Positions 13,191 through 21,178 of a stretch of 21,755 nt of DNA are shown here, one piece after another (positions within the stretch are counted from its first letter, which is position 1; every line of letters begins with the position of its first letter). The notes beneath the pieces were generated by a model. That model was not told the origin of the DNA and made no database searches. It saw nothing but the letters and a program-made list of their open reading frames with translations. This stretch comes from a virus. The stretch lies in the IMG/VR virus record IMGVR_UViG_3300046799_000096, positions 1 through 21,755 of that record. The stretch is one strand, 5' to 3'. The position numbers and the translations under genes were made by a program.

Positions 13191-14347
13191 CTGGCGCCAC
13201 CGTTCAGCGCCGCGCGGCGCGCCGCCAGCAGCGCGGCTCCGCCCCGGACATCCGGTTTGGCCTGAAACGCCTCGGTCGCCCGCGCGATGCGCTCCGAGGG
13301 CGCCGGAGGCGGCGCCACGCCGCGCGCGGGGAGGGACGAGGACGGCGGGGCGGAGGTCTTCGCGCCCTCCACCCACCGGTCGAACAGGGCGGCCTTCATC
13401 ATGGTCTTGAGGTGGTGGGGCGAGGAGAGGCCGCGCAATTCGTCGCGCGAGAAACCACCTTTGTTCGTCGCCCATTCGACGATCTGCTGTTGCGCCTCCA
13501 GGCGCTGCTGGGGGTCGGCCCAGAACGGCAGCTCTTTGGCGAGCTGCTCGTTGGCGGCGGCGACCGCCTGCTCCATGGCGCGGGCCTGGGCCTGACCCTG
13601 GAGGGAGTTGAGATTGAACAGACGCTGTTGCTCGGCGAGCGCGTGTTCATACTGGGCGCGTTCCCGCAGGTATTGTTGTTGATCAGTGTCGATGAGGCGC
13701 GGATCGGGCGGCTGAGGCGGATTCTGGACCATCTCCTGAAGCCGCAGCAGTTCCGGTTGGATATGCGGCAGGACTTCAGCCAATGCCCGCTGCTGCGCCT
13801 CCAGTTGCTGGCGCTGCTGGGCCAGTCCTTGCCTTTCCGTCGCCAGTTCCTGCGTTTTCACGGTGTAATCGGCCGATTTATCGGCGGCGTACTTCCGCAG
13901 CTCCGCCATGGTCCGCAATTTACGGCCCTCGATCTCGATTTCGCCGGGTAGCGGGCCGTCGGCGGGGGATGGAGGGGTCTGGGACGTGGATTCCTGGGAC
14001 AGAGGGGCTGTTGGCGGGACACCAAGCGCCTGTTCCATCGCGCTGAGGGTCGATGGCGCGGGTGTCGGCGTGGTTCGGGGTGTTTGAGGTGTCGGAGGAG
14101 GTGATTTCGCCAGTTCCGCCGCCGGTGGACGCCGTTCGGGGGCCGAAGGCGGTGGCGGAGGCGGTGCTTCCGCGCGCCGCTGGCGCGAGAGCAGACGCGC
14201 CGCCTCGGAGACGGAGATCGGCGGGCGCTCGGTCGCGGGTGGCGATACACCAGAATCAGTGGTGGTCGTTGGCGCGGGCGCTGGCGTGGGCGTGGCGGCC
14301 GGGGCGGGCGTGGAGGAGGGGGTTGGCGCTGATGTGGACTCGGACAT
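13187..14347 (-). CDS. Scaffolding protein
   Basis: The ATG at 14347 lies two bases after the previous TAA. The 386-aa product has a long proline/alanine/threonine-rich N-terminus (1-135), a short beta element plus helix (EIEIEGRKLRTMAELRKYAA, 136-155; DYTVKTQELATERQ, 160-173), a long glutamine-rich coiled coil (about 165-270), and a helical end (FWADPQQRLEAQQQIVEWA, 275-293; HLKTMMKAALFDRW, 312-325). The 'DYT-KTQELA' helix after a short GR-x-L strand is typical of scaffolds of SU10/P22-like phages. Its position directly before the capsid gene supports this. It would guide procapsid assembly and then leave. No protease is fused to it. Confidence 0.85.
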   Translation of the reverse strand: MSESTSAPTPSSTPAPAATPTPAPAPTTTTDSGVSPPATERPPISVSEAARLLSRQRRAEAPPPPPPSAPERRPPAAELAKSPPPTPQTPRTTPTPAPSTLSAMEQALGVPPTAPLSQESTSQTPPSPADGPLPGEIEIEGRKLRTMAELRKYAADKSADYTVKTQELATERQGLAQQRQQLEAQQRALAEVLPHIQPELLRLQEMVQNPPQPPDPRLIDTDQQQYLRERAQYEHALAEQQRLFNLNSLQGQAQARAMEQAVAAANEQLAKELPFWADPQQRLEAQQQIVEWATNKGGFSRDELRGLSSPHHLKTMMKAALFDRWVEGAKTSAPPSSSLPARGVAPPPAPSERIARATEAFQAKPDVRGGAALLAARRAALNGGAR

Positions 14348-14349
14348 GA

Positions 14350-15801
14350 TTATCGCTCTTGTCGGTTTGGCGCGAGGAGACCGCCGCCGCCCAGCATCAG
14401 GCCGGCGAGGCCGTAGCGGCGGATGATTTCCATCGTGGCGGGATCGAAGACAACAACGTTGTGGCTGCCTTCGCCCGCGCCGCGGCTGCCCTGGTCGAGG
14501 TAGCGGATGCCGGGGATGCCGGCCTTTTGGAGTGTGGCTGAAACGTCGGCGGCCCTGGTCATCTTCATGTTCTTATCGAGAGACAGCGCGCCGTAAGCGG
14601 TCGATCCGGGGTTTCGCATCCGTAGATCGCTGAAGCCCTGGTCGCGAAAGAACTTCTGGACATCTGGATGCTGCTCTGACAGCGGCTTATCCCAGTGCAG
14701 GAACCGCTCCGGGTCCGCGTGGACACGGACCTCGTACATGTGGCCGGTTGGCTTAGGCATGGCGCTCAGTTTGTCCTGAAGCGCCTTGATGTTCCGTTCG
14801 TGCGGCGCGGTCGCCGCGTTTACTTCAGGGCTCATATAATCAAAGCCCTTCGCCTCCAGGGCGGCCGCTTTTTCATTACCAGCCGCGATCTCCTTCAAAA
14901 TGGCGTCTTCCACCGCTGTCTTCTCCGGCGACTGAAACTTCGCGGCGAGCAGATCGCGATAGCGTAATCCAACCGCTTCCGCTTCTCCGGCGTAATGGCC
15001 CATACCGTAAGCCTGCCCGCCCTCGCCCGTGCCGATCGCACTGTCCCTGAACTCTCCCAACGGGTTCTTTGGCGTCGGATCGAACTTGTGCGGAGAGCCG
15101 TGATAGGTCGTGAAGCCAGAAGGCGGTTCAGGAACCGGCTCTGGGCGACCTTGGTATGGCCGCACCCGCTGAAAGATTTCGCGGTTCGGCCCGGCGCCCG
15201 TAATCCGTTGTCCCGAGAGCGACCTGGCATCCGGATACTGTTCAAGCAGCGTGGCGCGCAGTTGCTTCATGGCCCCCGCGCCCAGGCTGTTCGCCCCATC
15301 GGGTGACTGGATGTCCGCGATGTGCAGTTCCCCCGTCTGGGGATCCCATCTCGTATCGACGGTTCCAATATGTTCGCCGGCCGGGTTCCTGACGGTATAC
15401 GCATGAGCACCGGGGACGGTCAGATCAGCGTCACCGGACATTGGCCGCAGATTGCGCGGATTGACCCGCTCCAGACTTAGCCCTGGCGGCCGGGGCCCGC
15501 CCCCGCTCGACGTGGTCCCCATCGCCACGCCCTCGGCGGTCTGACGCGTCGCGTCCAACAGTCCGCCACGCGTCGGATGGCCGCCTTCCCAGACCTGTCC
15601 GCCTTCCCACAGACCCCTGTCGATCGCGTCCCGTTGTTGCTTCGCGATGTAATCCGAGACCTGTCGGTAGACCTGGCCCGTGGCCTGGGCGAAGGCATCG
15701 GCCCGCGGATCGGGCGCGAGAGGACCGCGCTCGTCGGGCGGGGGCGGGATCAGCAGCGGCTGAACAGACCGCTCGTCATCGGGGAACAACAAAGACGCCA
15801 T
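14350..15801 (-). CDS. Two-domain protein with ADP-ribosyltransferase-like C-terminus
   Basis: The ATG at 15801 follows the previous TAG by six bases, with GGAG upstream. In the 483-aa product, residues 130-205 form a first domain (HAYTVRNPAGEHIGTVDTRW, then LHIADIQSPDGANSLGAGAM, LSGQRITGAG), reminiscent of acetyltransferase-like domains in phage polyvalent proteins. Residues 230-463 match the ADP-ribosyltransferase-like family of phage polyvalent proteins: YHGSPHKFD (233-241), IGTGEGGQAYGMGHYAGE (256-273), MYEVRVHADPERFLHWDKPL (355-374) with SEQ after it, and a GIPGIRYLDQGSRGAGEG end. Candidate active-site residues are His234, Tyr270 and Glu376. Encoded between portal and scaffold, it may be packaged and ejected to modify a host target, as T4 Alt is; the target is unknown. 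Confidence 0.8.
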   Translation of the reverse strand: MASLLFPDDERSVQPLLIPPPPDERGPLAPDPRADAFAQATGQVYRQVSDYIAKQQRDAIDRGLWEGGQVWEGGHPTRGGLLDATRQTAEGVAMGTTSSGGGPRPPGLSLERVNPRNLRPMSGDADLTVPGAHAYTVRNPAGEHIGTVDTRWDPQTGELHIADIQSPDGANSLGAGAMKQLRATLLEQYPDARSLSGQRITGAGPNREIFQRVRPYQGRPEPVPEPPSGFTTYHGSPHKFDPTPKNPLGEFRDSAIGTGEGGQAYGMGHYAGEAEAVGLRYRDLLAAKFQSPEKTAVEDAILKEIAAGNEKAAALEAKGFDYMSPEVNAATAPHERNIKALQDKLSAMPKPTGHMYEVRVHADPERFLHWDKPLSEQHPDVQKFFRDQGFSDLRMRNPGSTAYGALSLDKNMKMTRAADVSATLQKAGIPGIRYLDQGSRGAGEGSHNVVVFDPATMEIIRRYGLAGLMLGGGGLLAPNRQER

Positions 15802-15807
15802 GGCTCG

Positions 15808-16065
15808 CTACTCCATGCTCTGGGCGTGTCGGGCGACCGCCGCGTCCGCCTCGGGGGCCTCGGCGTCGGCCTGGAGTTCCTCCCAGACACGGCGCAGCGC
15901 GAGAACCAGCTGACGGTTCGCCTCGCGCGCGGCGGTGTCGTCGAGGAAGACCGCGTTCCTGGTCGCCTCCTCGGCGATGCGGTCGATCAGCGCGTTGAAG
16001 TGCGGATCGGCGAGGAACCGCTTCGCGGCCTCACACTGGATCAGGCGTTCGGCGGAGAGCGGCAC
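15808..16065 (-). CDS. Small helical hypothetical protein (85 aa)
   Basis: I start at a GTG at 16065, four bases past the TGA of the membrane-protein gene; an in-frame ATG at 16176 would run over that gene in another frame. No good ribosome site is seen, so coupling to the preceding stop is likely. The product is almost wholly helical: (M)PLSAERLIQCEAAKRFLADP, then FNALIDRIAEEATRNAVFLD, then NRQLVLALRRVWEELQADAE. Small acidic helical proteins of this kind often follow portal genes in proteobacterial phages. Function is not known; an internal head or portal-linked role is possible. Confidence 0.6.
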   Translation of the reverse strand: MPLSAERLIQCEAAKRFLADPHFNALIDRIAEEATRNAVFLDDTAAREANRQLVLALRRVWEELQADAEAPEADAAVARHAQSME

Positions 16066-16069
16066 GGTG

Positions 16070-16228
16070 TCAGTAGCCGCGGAACAGAAGGAACAGCACG
16101 ACCACCACCAGGACCGTGCCGAGACCAATACCGGGACCGTAATAACCCCCGAATCTATCGTGGGTATACCAGCCACCGCCGAGGCCGAAGATAAGCAACA
16201 GGAGGAGGATGATCAGGATGAAGCTCAT
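16070..16228 (-). CDS. Two-helix small membrane protein (52 aa)
   Basis: The ATG at 16228 overlaps the portal TGA (ATGA), which supports translation. The 52-aa product is MSFILIILLLLLIFGLGGGW at its start, a polar glycine/tyrosine-rich loop (YTHDRFGGYYGPGIG) and a second membrane segment (TVLVVVVLFLLFRG). It resembles the small DUF3309-like membrane peptides found in many proteobacteria and their phages. No role is established. A membrane protein directly behind a portal gene could act in lysis, in membrane contact during infection, or as a virion lipid-interacting peptide; none of these is shown by sequence. Confidence 0.65.
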   Translation of the reverse strand: MSFILIILLLLLIFGLGGGWYTHDRFGGYYGPGIGLGTVLVVVVLFLLFRGY

Positions 16229-18951
16229 TGGGGGCCTCCCGGCGAGGGCAGCGGTGGCCCACCAGGGCCGAACAGCGGCAGACCAGCCGCTCTCGCCGTA
16301 AGCTGGCCGTAAGCTGATGGCATTTTTCCCGTCGCGAGGGACTCGCGGATGGCGTTGGCGGCCTGGGGGTTGATGGGGCCGGCGGGTAGCGTGGGAGGAC
16401 GTTGTTGGGGAGAAGGCATCATGGGCGGCCTCGGCGGCCCGGGGGGCATCATCGGCATGCCCTGGGGGCCTTGAGGGGGTTTGGGCGGTGGCGCGCCGAC
16501 CGCCGGAGGTTGGGGGCTGGTGGGTGGCGGGAGATCGGACAGCAGACCCACCGCCGGGGCGTTCGATTTCATCGCCGCTTTGAACTCGTCGAGCGAGGGG
16601 ACGATCATGCCGGACGTGGTGCCCGCCACCCACGCCTTCACCCACGCGTCGAGGGCGGCGCGGTCCCGCTCGCGATCGTCCTCCAGGAGGAGGGAAGCGC
16701 GTTTGGTCTGCTGATCCGCCCTGGTGTTCTCGATATCGGCGTTGGTCTTCTTGTTCTGCACGTCGGCCAGGATGAGGTCGGTGTTGGGCGGCGGCGGCGG
16801 CGTGGGGGGTGGGGCGAAGTCGGGCGGGAGGGCTTTGAAGTAGGAGCTGATGTCGGCGATGTTCACCGTCTCCAGCATCCTGGCGAGGGTATTGCGATAT
16901 TCCGGCAGGCCGACGAGGGGGTTGGACATGCCGCCCTGCTGGATGATCTGCTCCTGCTTCTGGGCAATGGCGGAGAGCATCTGGAGACGCTCCTGGGGCA
17001 TCCCCTTGCCGCCGACATTGACCGAGGTCTCCCACTGCGTGGCGAGCGCGCGGGGGTCGATCGGGATCCACTTCTGACGGATCCGGATGACATTGGGGCG
17101 GTCCTGCTGGCGGGCCAGCATTTTCAGAAGACCCTTATACAAGGGGGCCAGACCGGTCTCGGCGAGCGTGCGGGCCACCATGTCGAGGCGGTCCTGGGCC
17201 GCGGAGGATTGTTGAGAGACAGCTATGGGCGCTGTTGACTGGAGTTCGTCGACGGTCAGGCCAGACGAGGCCCGCGTGATGCCGGTGCGTGATTCCCGGA
17301 TGGTCTCGAGGACCTGCATGACGGGGAGCGCTTCCTTGCCCATGAACGGCTTGGTCAGCTCCTGCACGGCGCCTTGCTGCGCCACGCGAATGATCGAGCC
17401 AATGGCGGTCTGGCGGGTGTCGGCGAGATTGGCCTGGCCCACGACGACGGCCGTCCTCGGAAACATGCTCTGCCCGAGACTGTCGAGCACGCCGCGCATG
17501 ACGCGGCTCTCGATCCGTTGCAGATCCATCACCATGTCGGCCTGGGACTGGCCGATCACCCTGCCGGGCTCGCGATAAGGGGTGAAACAGGACAGGGGGA
17601 TCTCGTCCGCGCGCTCCCACGAGACGAGGGTCTGGGACGCGCCGAGGAGATGGACGTGCAACAGTTCCGAAACATTATCGCCGTCCGCGTCGCAGCGGAT
17701 CCAACCCTCGACGTGGCGCACGATCGACTGGGACTTATCGTTGGGCGGGCTCCCCGCGACATTATGACCCTGCGCGCCGGAGCGCGCGATGAGCTCGGTC
17801 CGCTGTCTTTGGGTGGTGCCGCGGCCGGAGGAGAGATTGGCGAGGATCTTGTCCTCCGGCAGGCCGGCCTCGATCAGGTCGGAGACGGTACTGTCCTGCA
17901 CGATGAAGAGGGCGGGGGTTTGTTCGACGGACGCGGCCGAGGGGTCGATCCAGACGCATTCGGCGAGGACGTGGGAGACCTGGGGCCACGCTTTCGTGGC
18001 CGATCGGGTGAGCGTGGCGCTCCAGTATTCGGCGGGGGCGCCTTGCTGGAGATACATGCGGCCCTCGGGGGTTTTGGCGAGGGCCTGGGTTTCCGCCGGC
18101 GTCATGGGGCGGCGGACGATGCGGGAGGCTTCGATACCGGGCTCGGAGAGCAGCATCTGGAGTTGGGGAAGAAGCAGACCGTGGGCGACCTCGGTCCTGG
18201 TGTGCTTCAGGGACCCCCAGTGCCACCTGACCCAGCCGGCCTTGCGGGTCAGGGCGTCGAGCAGGGCGTCGTGCAGGATCGTCCAGCCGGGATTGGCGGT
18301 GAACAGCGCCCAGCGCGCGTAGTCCGTCGCCTGTCTGGCCAGCGCGGTCGCCAGCTGGTCGTCGGCGGCGGTGACGTGATCGGAGGAGAGGGGTTGGAAG
18401 GAAACCGGGTCCTCCACGCCGGTGAAGATGCGCAGCATGGACGGCAGCGTCTGGCGGATGGTGTCGCGCACGACGGTCAGGGTGATGTTGCTGCGGCCCT
18501 CGATCTTCGGGGCGTCGGGCTCACCCGCGTAGTAATTCGAGGCGGTGACGCGCTCGCGCGAGAGATACGCGTCGTAGTTCTGGGCGGCGCGGAAGTAAAA
18601 CCGCGCGACGGCGTTGATCTCCACGTCCGTCTTCCCGAGACGCTCGAAGACGATCTCCTGGGACCAGGGAGAGGCGGTGGGGCGTTGCGTGGGGCGCAGG
18701 CCGGCGGCGTAACGGCGGAGAGGGGCGGGAAGCGCCTGGTCCGCGTCGGGCGGGTCATCGTCATGGGAGGGCGGCAGCAGGAACGCCAGCATCTGGTTGG
18801 AGGGTTGTGAAGATGCGAGAGGGGTGGGCGTCATCCCCTGGGGGATCAGGCCGGGGATCGGCGGCAGAGGGGTGGGGACGTTGGTGTTGGTGATCTGTTG
18901 GGGCGCCAGCAGACCCTGGGACAGAGAGGGGGATGCGAGTGTCTGGCTCAT
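16225..18951 (-). CDS. Portal protein
   Basis: I start at the ATG at 18951 (MSQTLASPSLSQGLLAPQQI), which overlaps the TGA of the HNH gene (ATGA). The 908-aa product has a disordered proline-rich N-terminus (1-95). The portal core follows: a helix with NYYAGEPDAPKIEGRSNITL (139-158), VVRDTIRQTLPSMLRIFTG (160-178), then a crown and clip region including HVEGWIRCDADGDNVSELLH, CFTPYREPGRVIGQSQADMV and a stem helix (QRIESRVMRGVLDSLGQSMF). The last ~200 residues are proline/methionine-rich. The 'EGRS ... lPsmlRIFtG' pattern is that of P22/SU10-like portals. A dodecamer at one vertex forms the DNA channel. Length is at the large end for the family, because of the tails. Confidence 0.93.
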   Translation of the reverse strand: MSQTLASPSLSQGLLAPQQITNTNVPTPLPPIPGLIPQGMTPTPLASSQPSNQMLAFLLPPSHDDDPPDADQALPAPLRRYAAGLRPTQRPTASPWSQEIVFERLGKTDVEINAVARFYFRAAQNYDAYLSRERVTASNYYAGEPDAPKIEGRSNITLTVVRDTIRQTLPSMLRIFTGVEDPVSFQPLSSDHVTAADDQLATALARQATDYARWALFTANPGWTILHDALLDALTRKAGWVRWHWGSLKHTRTEVAHGLLLPQLQMLLSEPGIEASRIVRRPMTPAETQALAKTPEGRMYLQQGAPAEYWSATLTRSATKAWPQVSHVLAECVWIDPSAASVEQTPALFIVQDSTVSDLIEAGLPEDKILANLSSGRGTTQRQRTELIARSGAQGHNVAGSPPNDKSQSIVRHVEGWIRCDADGDNVSELLHVHLLGASQTLVSWERADEIPLSCFTPYREPGRVIGQSQADMVMDLQRIESRVMRGVLDSLGQSMFPRTAVVVGQANLADTRQTAIGSIIRVAQQGAVQELTKPFMGKEALPVMQVLETIRESRTGITRASSGLTVDELQSTAPIAVSQQSSAAQDRLDMVARTLAETGLAPLYKGLLKMLARQQDRPNVIRIRQKWIPIDPRALATQWETSVNVGGKGMPQERLQMLSAIAQKQEQIIQQGGMSNPLVGLPEYRNTLARMLETVNIADISSYFKALPPDFAPPPTPPPPPNTDLILADVQNKKTNADIENTRADQQTKRASLLLEDDRERDRAALDAWVKAWVAGTTSGMIVPSLDEFKAAMKSNAPAVGLLSDLPPPTSPQPPAVGAPPPKPPQGPQGMPMMPPGPPRPPMMPSPQQRPPTLPAGPINPQAANAIRESLATGKMPSAYGQLTARAAGLPLFGPGGPPLPSPGGPQ

Positions 18952-19436
18952 GTCACATAGCTCCAGGCGGTTCCAGCTTTGATCTGACCTATAAGCTGGC
19001 GACAAACTGAAAACCGCGTCGCGAGCACACGGTGTTTTTCACCGGACGCGCGGATATGACGGATATATTCCTCGGTCAGTTTTGAGTTTACATGGTTGAC
19101 GCCGAGGGGTAGCCGCGCACGACCACGACGAAACATATCGGCTTTGTTTTCGCGCCCTGTTCCCCAATACAAATGATCAGGATTCACACACGAAGGCACG
19201 TCACAGTGATGACAAGCCTGAAGATCCAGGGATGGACGCGGCCTGTCGTGAAGCCGTAAGGACACATGCGTCGCCAAAAGTTGTTTAGGGTGCGATCCGC
19301 CAGCACTGATAACGCCGTAGCCCTTGCACAGACCACCGTTCCACAACCAACATCCGCTGTTTGGCTCAGGTAAAACATAAACCCAAAAACGATCTTCCAA
19401 TGTTCCACGAATACCGCGATGACCGACGTTCTTCAT
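18948..19436 (-). CDS. HNH homing-type endonuclease between terminase and portal
   Basis: The start is the ATG at 19436 (GGGGGA upstream), overlapping the TerL TGA. The stop overlaps the portal ATG, so both ends are ATGA. The 162-aa product has LEDRFWVYVLPEPNSGCWLW (13-32), GGLCKGYGVIS (34-44), a first HNH element (ATHVSL, 56-61), ACHHCDVPSCVNPDHLYWGT (75-93; His76/His77, Asn85, His88) and ENKADMFRRGR (96-106). The end (SKLTEEYIRHIRASG, then LATRFSVCRQLIGQIKAGTAW) is the helix-turn-helix-like tail common in phage homing HNH enzymes. HNH proteins beside terminase genes can also take part in packaging cleavage, but the added DNA-binding tail favours homing. Its G+C is about 50-55% by hand count against 65-70% in the portal. 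Confidence 0.88.
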   Translation of the reverse strand: MKNVGHRGIRGTLEDRFWVYVLPEPNSGCWLWNGGLCKGYGVISAGGSHPKQLLATHVSLRLHDRPRPSLDLQACHHCDVPSCVNPDHLYWGTGRENKADMFRRGRARLPLGVNHVNSKLTEEYIRHIRASGEKHRVLATRFSVCRQLIGQIKAGTAWSYVT

Positions 19437-20848
19437 ACCAAATCCCCCTGAGCGAGGCTCATATGTATTGGCGTGCTGGAGTGAAGTCCGCTCGTCATTC
19501 CCGACCCAACACCCATCCCATGCTGAACAAACGTCATACACAAAGCGTCCGCGTAATCACATGAGGGGAGCCCTCTGCTTCGCATCGACTGCTTGCTTTC
19601 AACCAAAAGACGCCCATCACTCAGGAAAGAGTATCTGGGCATCAATAAATCATCTCTTAAACGATCGTGGCGTGGTAATCTGACGTTGCGGCCTCCCAGC
19701 CATTCCTTACACCGAACCCAGAGTTCATCACGTAATCTGGCATACTGGCCCGTGGTGCTCGATGTTTCAGCCACGTTCACACCCAGGACGGGAACATCCA
19801 TCTCATTCAGCCGATCAACGACGCCCGCGCCTATCCCGATGACATCAACGCAAATAAGCGTCGGTTTCACCGTTTGCAGGTCATATTCAGCTTTTATGGC
19901 TCCCGCCAGCATCATCGTATCGAACTGATGCCACGCGCGCGGCATTTCCGTTACCACGTTTCCACGACGTTTTATGAGGACACTAGAATCAGTCCCGAAA
20001 CGAGCCACATCGCAGCCCCAATACTCAGGAGTGGTCATGTCTATCTCGATATCGCGCAGCATGGCGCTATCGACGAGATCAGCGCCGATCAGCGTGTTGT
20101 CGTCGGCGAGCGGAAACTCGCCGAGGACACGAACGCGAAAAGCATTACTGTCCATGCCGTATCTGTTGGCGACCTCGTTCACGAAATCCGACGTAACGCG
20201 TGATGAGGAAGCGGAAGAGACCTTTTGGGTATACCAGCGGTCGCGCTCCATCATGTGGGCGCGGTAGAAGAAGCCGGTACTACGTGTCGCGTTGCCGATC
20301 AGCAGCGTTATCGCGCCGTGAGAGGACATGCTGCCGGAGGCGGCCTCGAAGACCGATTCGGGAATGCCCGACGCCTCGTCGGCGATGAGAAGAACATGGG
20401 CGCTATGGAGCCCGGCCATCGCCTCCGGCGTGTCGGGCCTGCTCGTTCGCGCGGTGACGAAACATTCCTGGTCCGCTTTAAGCGTCACGCGATCAGACCG
20501 AATATCCCACAGATCGCGCCAGCCGGAGGGGAGAATGCTCAACCATTTAATGAACTCGGGCCACAGCGCGTCGAACAACTGGGATGACGATGGCGCGGTG
20601 ATGGCGACCTTGAACGGCGCGCGGGTGCAGATGAACCATACGCACAGCCACGCGGCGAAGCACGTCTTGCCCACGCCATGGCCGGAGCGAATAGCCAGGC
20701 GGGTATGGCCGCGCGCGACCGCGCGCAGTGCCTCCAATTGCCACGGATCCGGCTCCGCGCCGAGAATGTCCCGCACGAACGCGATCGGCGCGCGGGCATG
20801 CTTTTCAATCGCCGCGTGGAACGGGTTGGTCTGGAGGGTGGCACTCAT
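19433..20848 (-). CDS. terL: Terminase large subunit
   Basis: The 471-aa product starts at the ATG at 20848 (MSATLQTNPFHAAIEKHARA); the ribosome site is weak. The ATPase part has Walker A SGHGVGKT (55-62), Walker B LLIADE (153-158, catalytic Glu158) and coupling motif IGNATR (184-189). The nuclease part has GCDVARFGTDSS (278-289, Asp280), LICVDVIGIGAGVVDRL (331-347, Asp335) and SCDYADALCM (429-438, Asp431/Asp434). It pumps DNA into the procapsid through the portal and cuts concatemers. All key residues look intact. The C-terminal half is clearly lower in G+C than the N-terminal half, which is unusual within one gene. Confidence 0.97.
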   Translation of the reverse strand: MSATLQTNPFHAAIEKHARAPIAFVRDILGAEPDPWQLEALRAVARGHTRLAIRSGHGVGKTCFAAWLCVWFICTRAPFKVAITAPSSSQLFDALWPEFIKWLSILPSGWRDLWDIRSDRVTLKADQECFVTARTSRPDTPEAMAGLHSAHVLLIADEASGIPESVFEAASGSMSSHGAITLLIGNATRSTGFFYRAHMMERDRWYTQKVSSASSSRVTSDFVNEVANRYGMDSNAFRVRVLGEFPLADDNTLIGADLVDSAMLRDIEIDMTTPEYWGCDVARFGTDSSVLIKRRGNVVTEMPRAWHQFDTMMLAGAIKAEYDLQTVKPTLICVDVIGIGAGVVDRLNEMDVPVLGVNVAETSSTTGQYARLRDELWVRCKEWLGGRNVRLPRHDRLRDDLLMPRYSFLSDGRLLVESKQSMRSRGLPSCDYADALCMTFVQHGMGVGSGMTSGLHSSTPIHMSLAQGDLV

Positions 20849-21172
20849 TTGTTTAATAAACGTAGCGATAAAAAACGCGCCGTGGCTTTAATATATTGAT
20901 TTATCGTAACGTGTTTTCCACGACCATGTGACAATTTGATATCGTAACGTATTTTCCCCAACTTCCACGACAATTTTGGAGGGGGTGCCGGTGCCATCGC
21001 CCCACGCGCGGGCAGGGGGGCGCCCGCCCGCCCGCGCGCCTGGGCGCGCACACGCGCATACGCGCCCGAACGCGCGATCATGCTGTGTGTGGCTTGATGT
21101 TTGGCATCGGCCACCTGTTCAAACGGACGATTGGTGACACATTCCACGATTGAATGATATGTCATTACACTA
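20849..21172. other. Non-coding region between small- and large-terminase genes
   Basis: This is the longest gap in the window (324 bases). Nearest terL it is AT-rich (20849-20980), with a near-palindrome gtttaataaac and a duplicated 18-bp box. Then comes an extremely GC-rich block (about 20981-21075, runs of gcccgcccgc and gcgcgcctgggcgcgc). Nearest terS it holds an ordinary stretch. An open frame runs through it on the minus strand to an ATGA overlap with terL, but its product looks non-coding. I see no convincing promoter hexamer pair. It is a candidate packaging (pac/cos) or control region. Confidence 0.6.
20902..20957. repeat. Duplicated 18-bp box upstream of terL
   Basis: The sequence tatcgtaacgt(g/a)ttttcc occurs at 20902-20919 and 20940-20957, 38 bases apart (start to start) with one mismatch. 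Each copy is followed by ttccacga and acaattt elements. An inverted, two-mismatch partial copy (acgtagcgataaa) lies at 20860-20872. The spacing of 38 is close to 3.6 helical turns. Confidence 0.75.
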
Positions 21173-21178
21173 TCATTC
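21152..21178. repeat. Inverted repeat at the terS stop codon
   Basis: gaatgata (21152-21159) and tatcattc (21171-21178) form a perfect 8-bp inverted repeat with an 11-base spacer, and the right arm spans the terS TGA. The AT-rich stem and lack of a T-run argue against a strong terminator; an operator or weak 3' hairpin is possible. Confidence 0.5.

Noticed and set aside
17374-18810. 478-aa open frame on the plus strand
   Set aside because: It lies wholly antisense to the portal gene, whose protein pattern is clear. Long antisense frames are expected in DNA this GC-rich.
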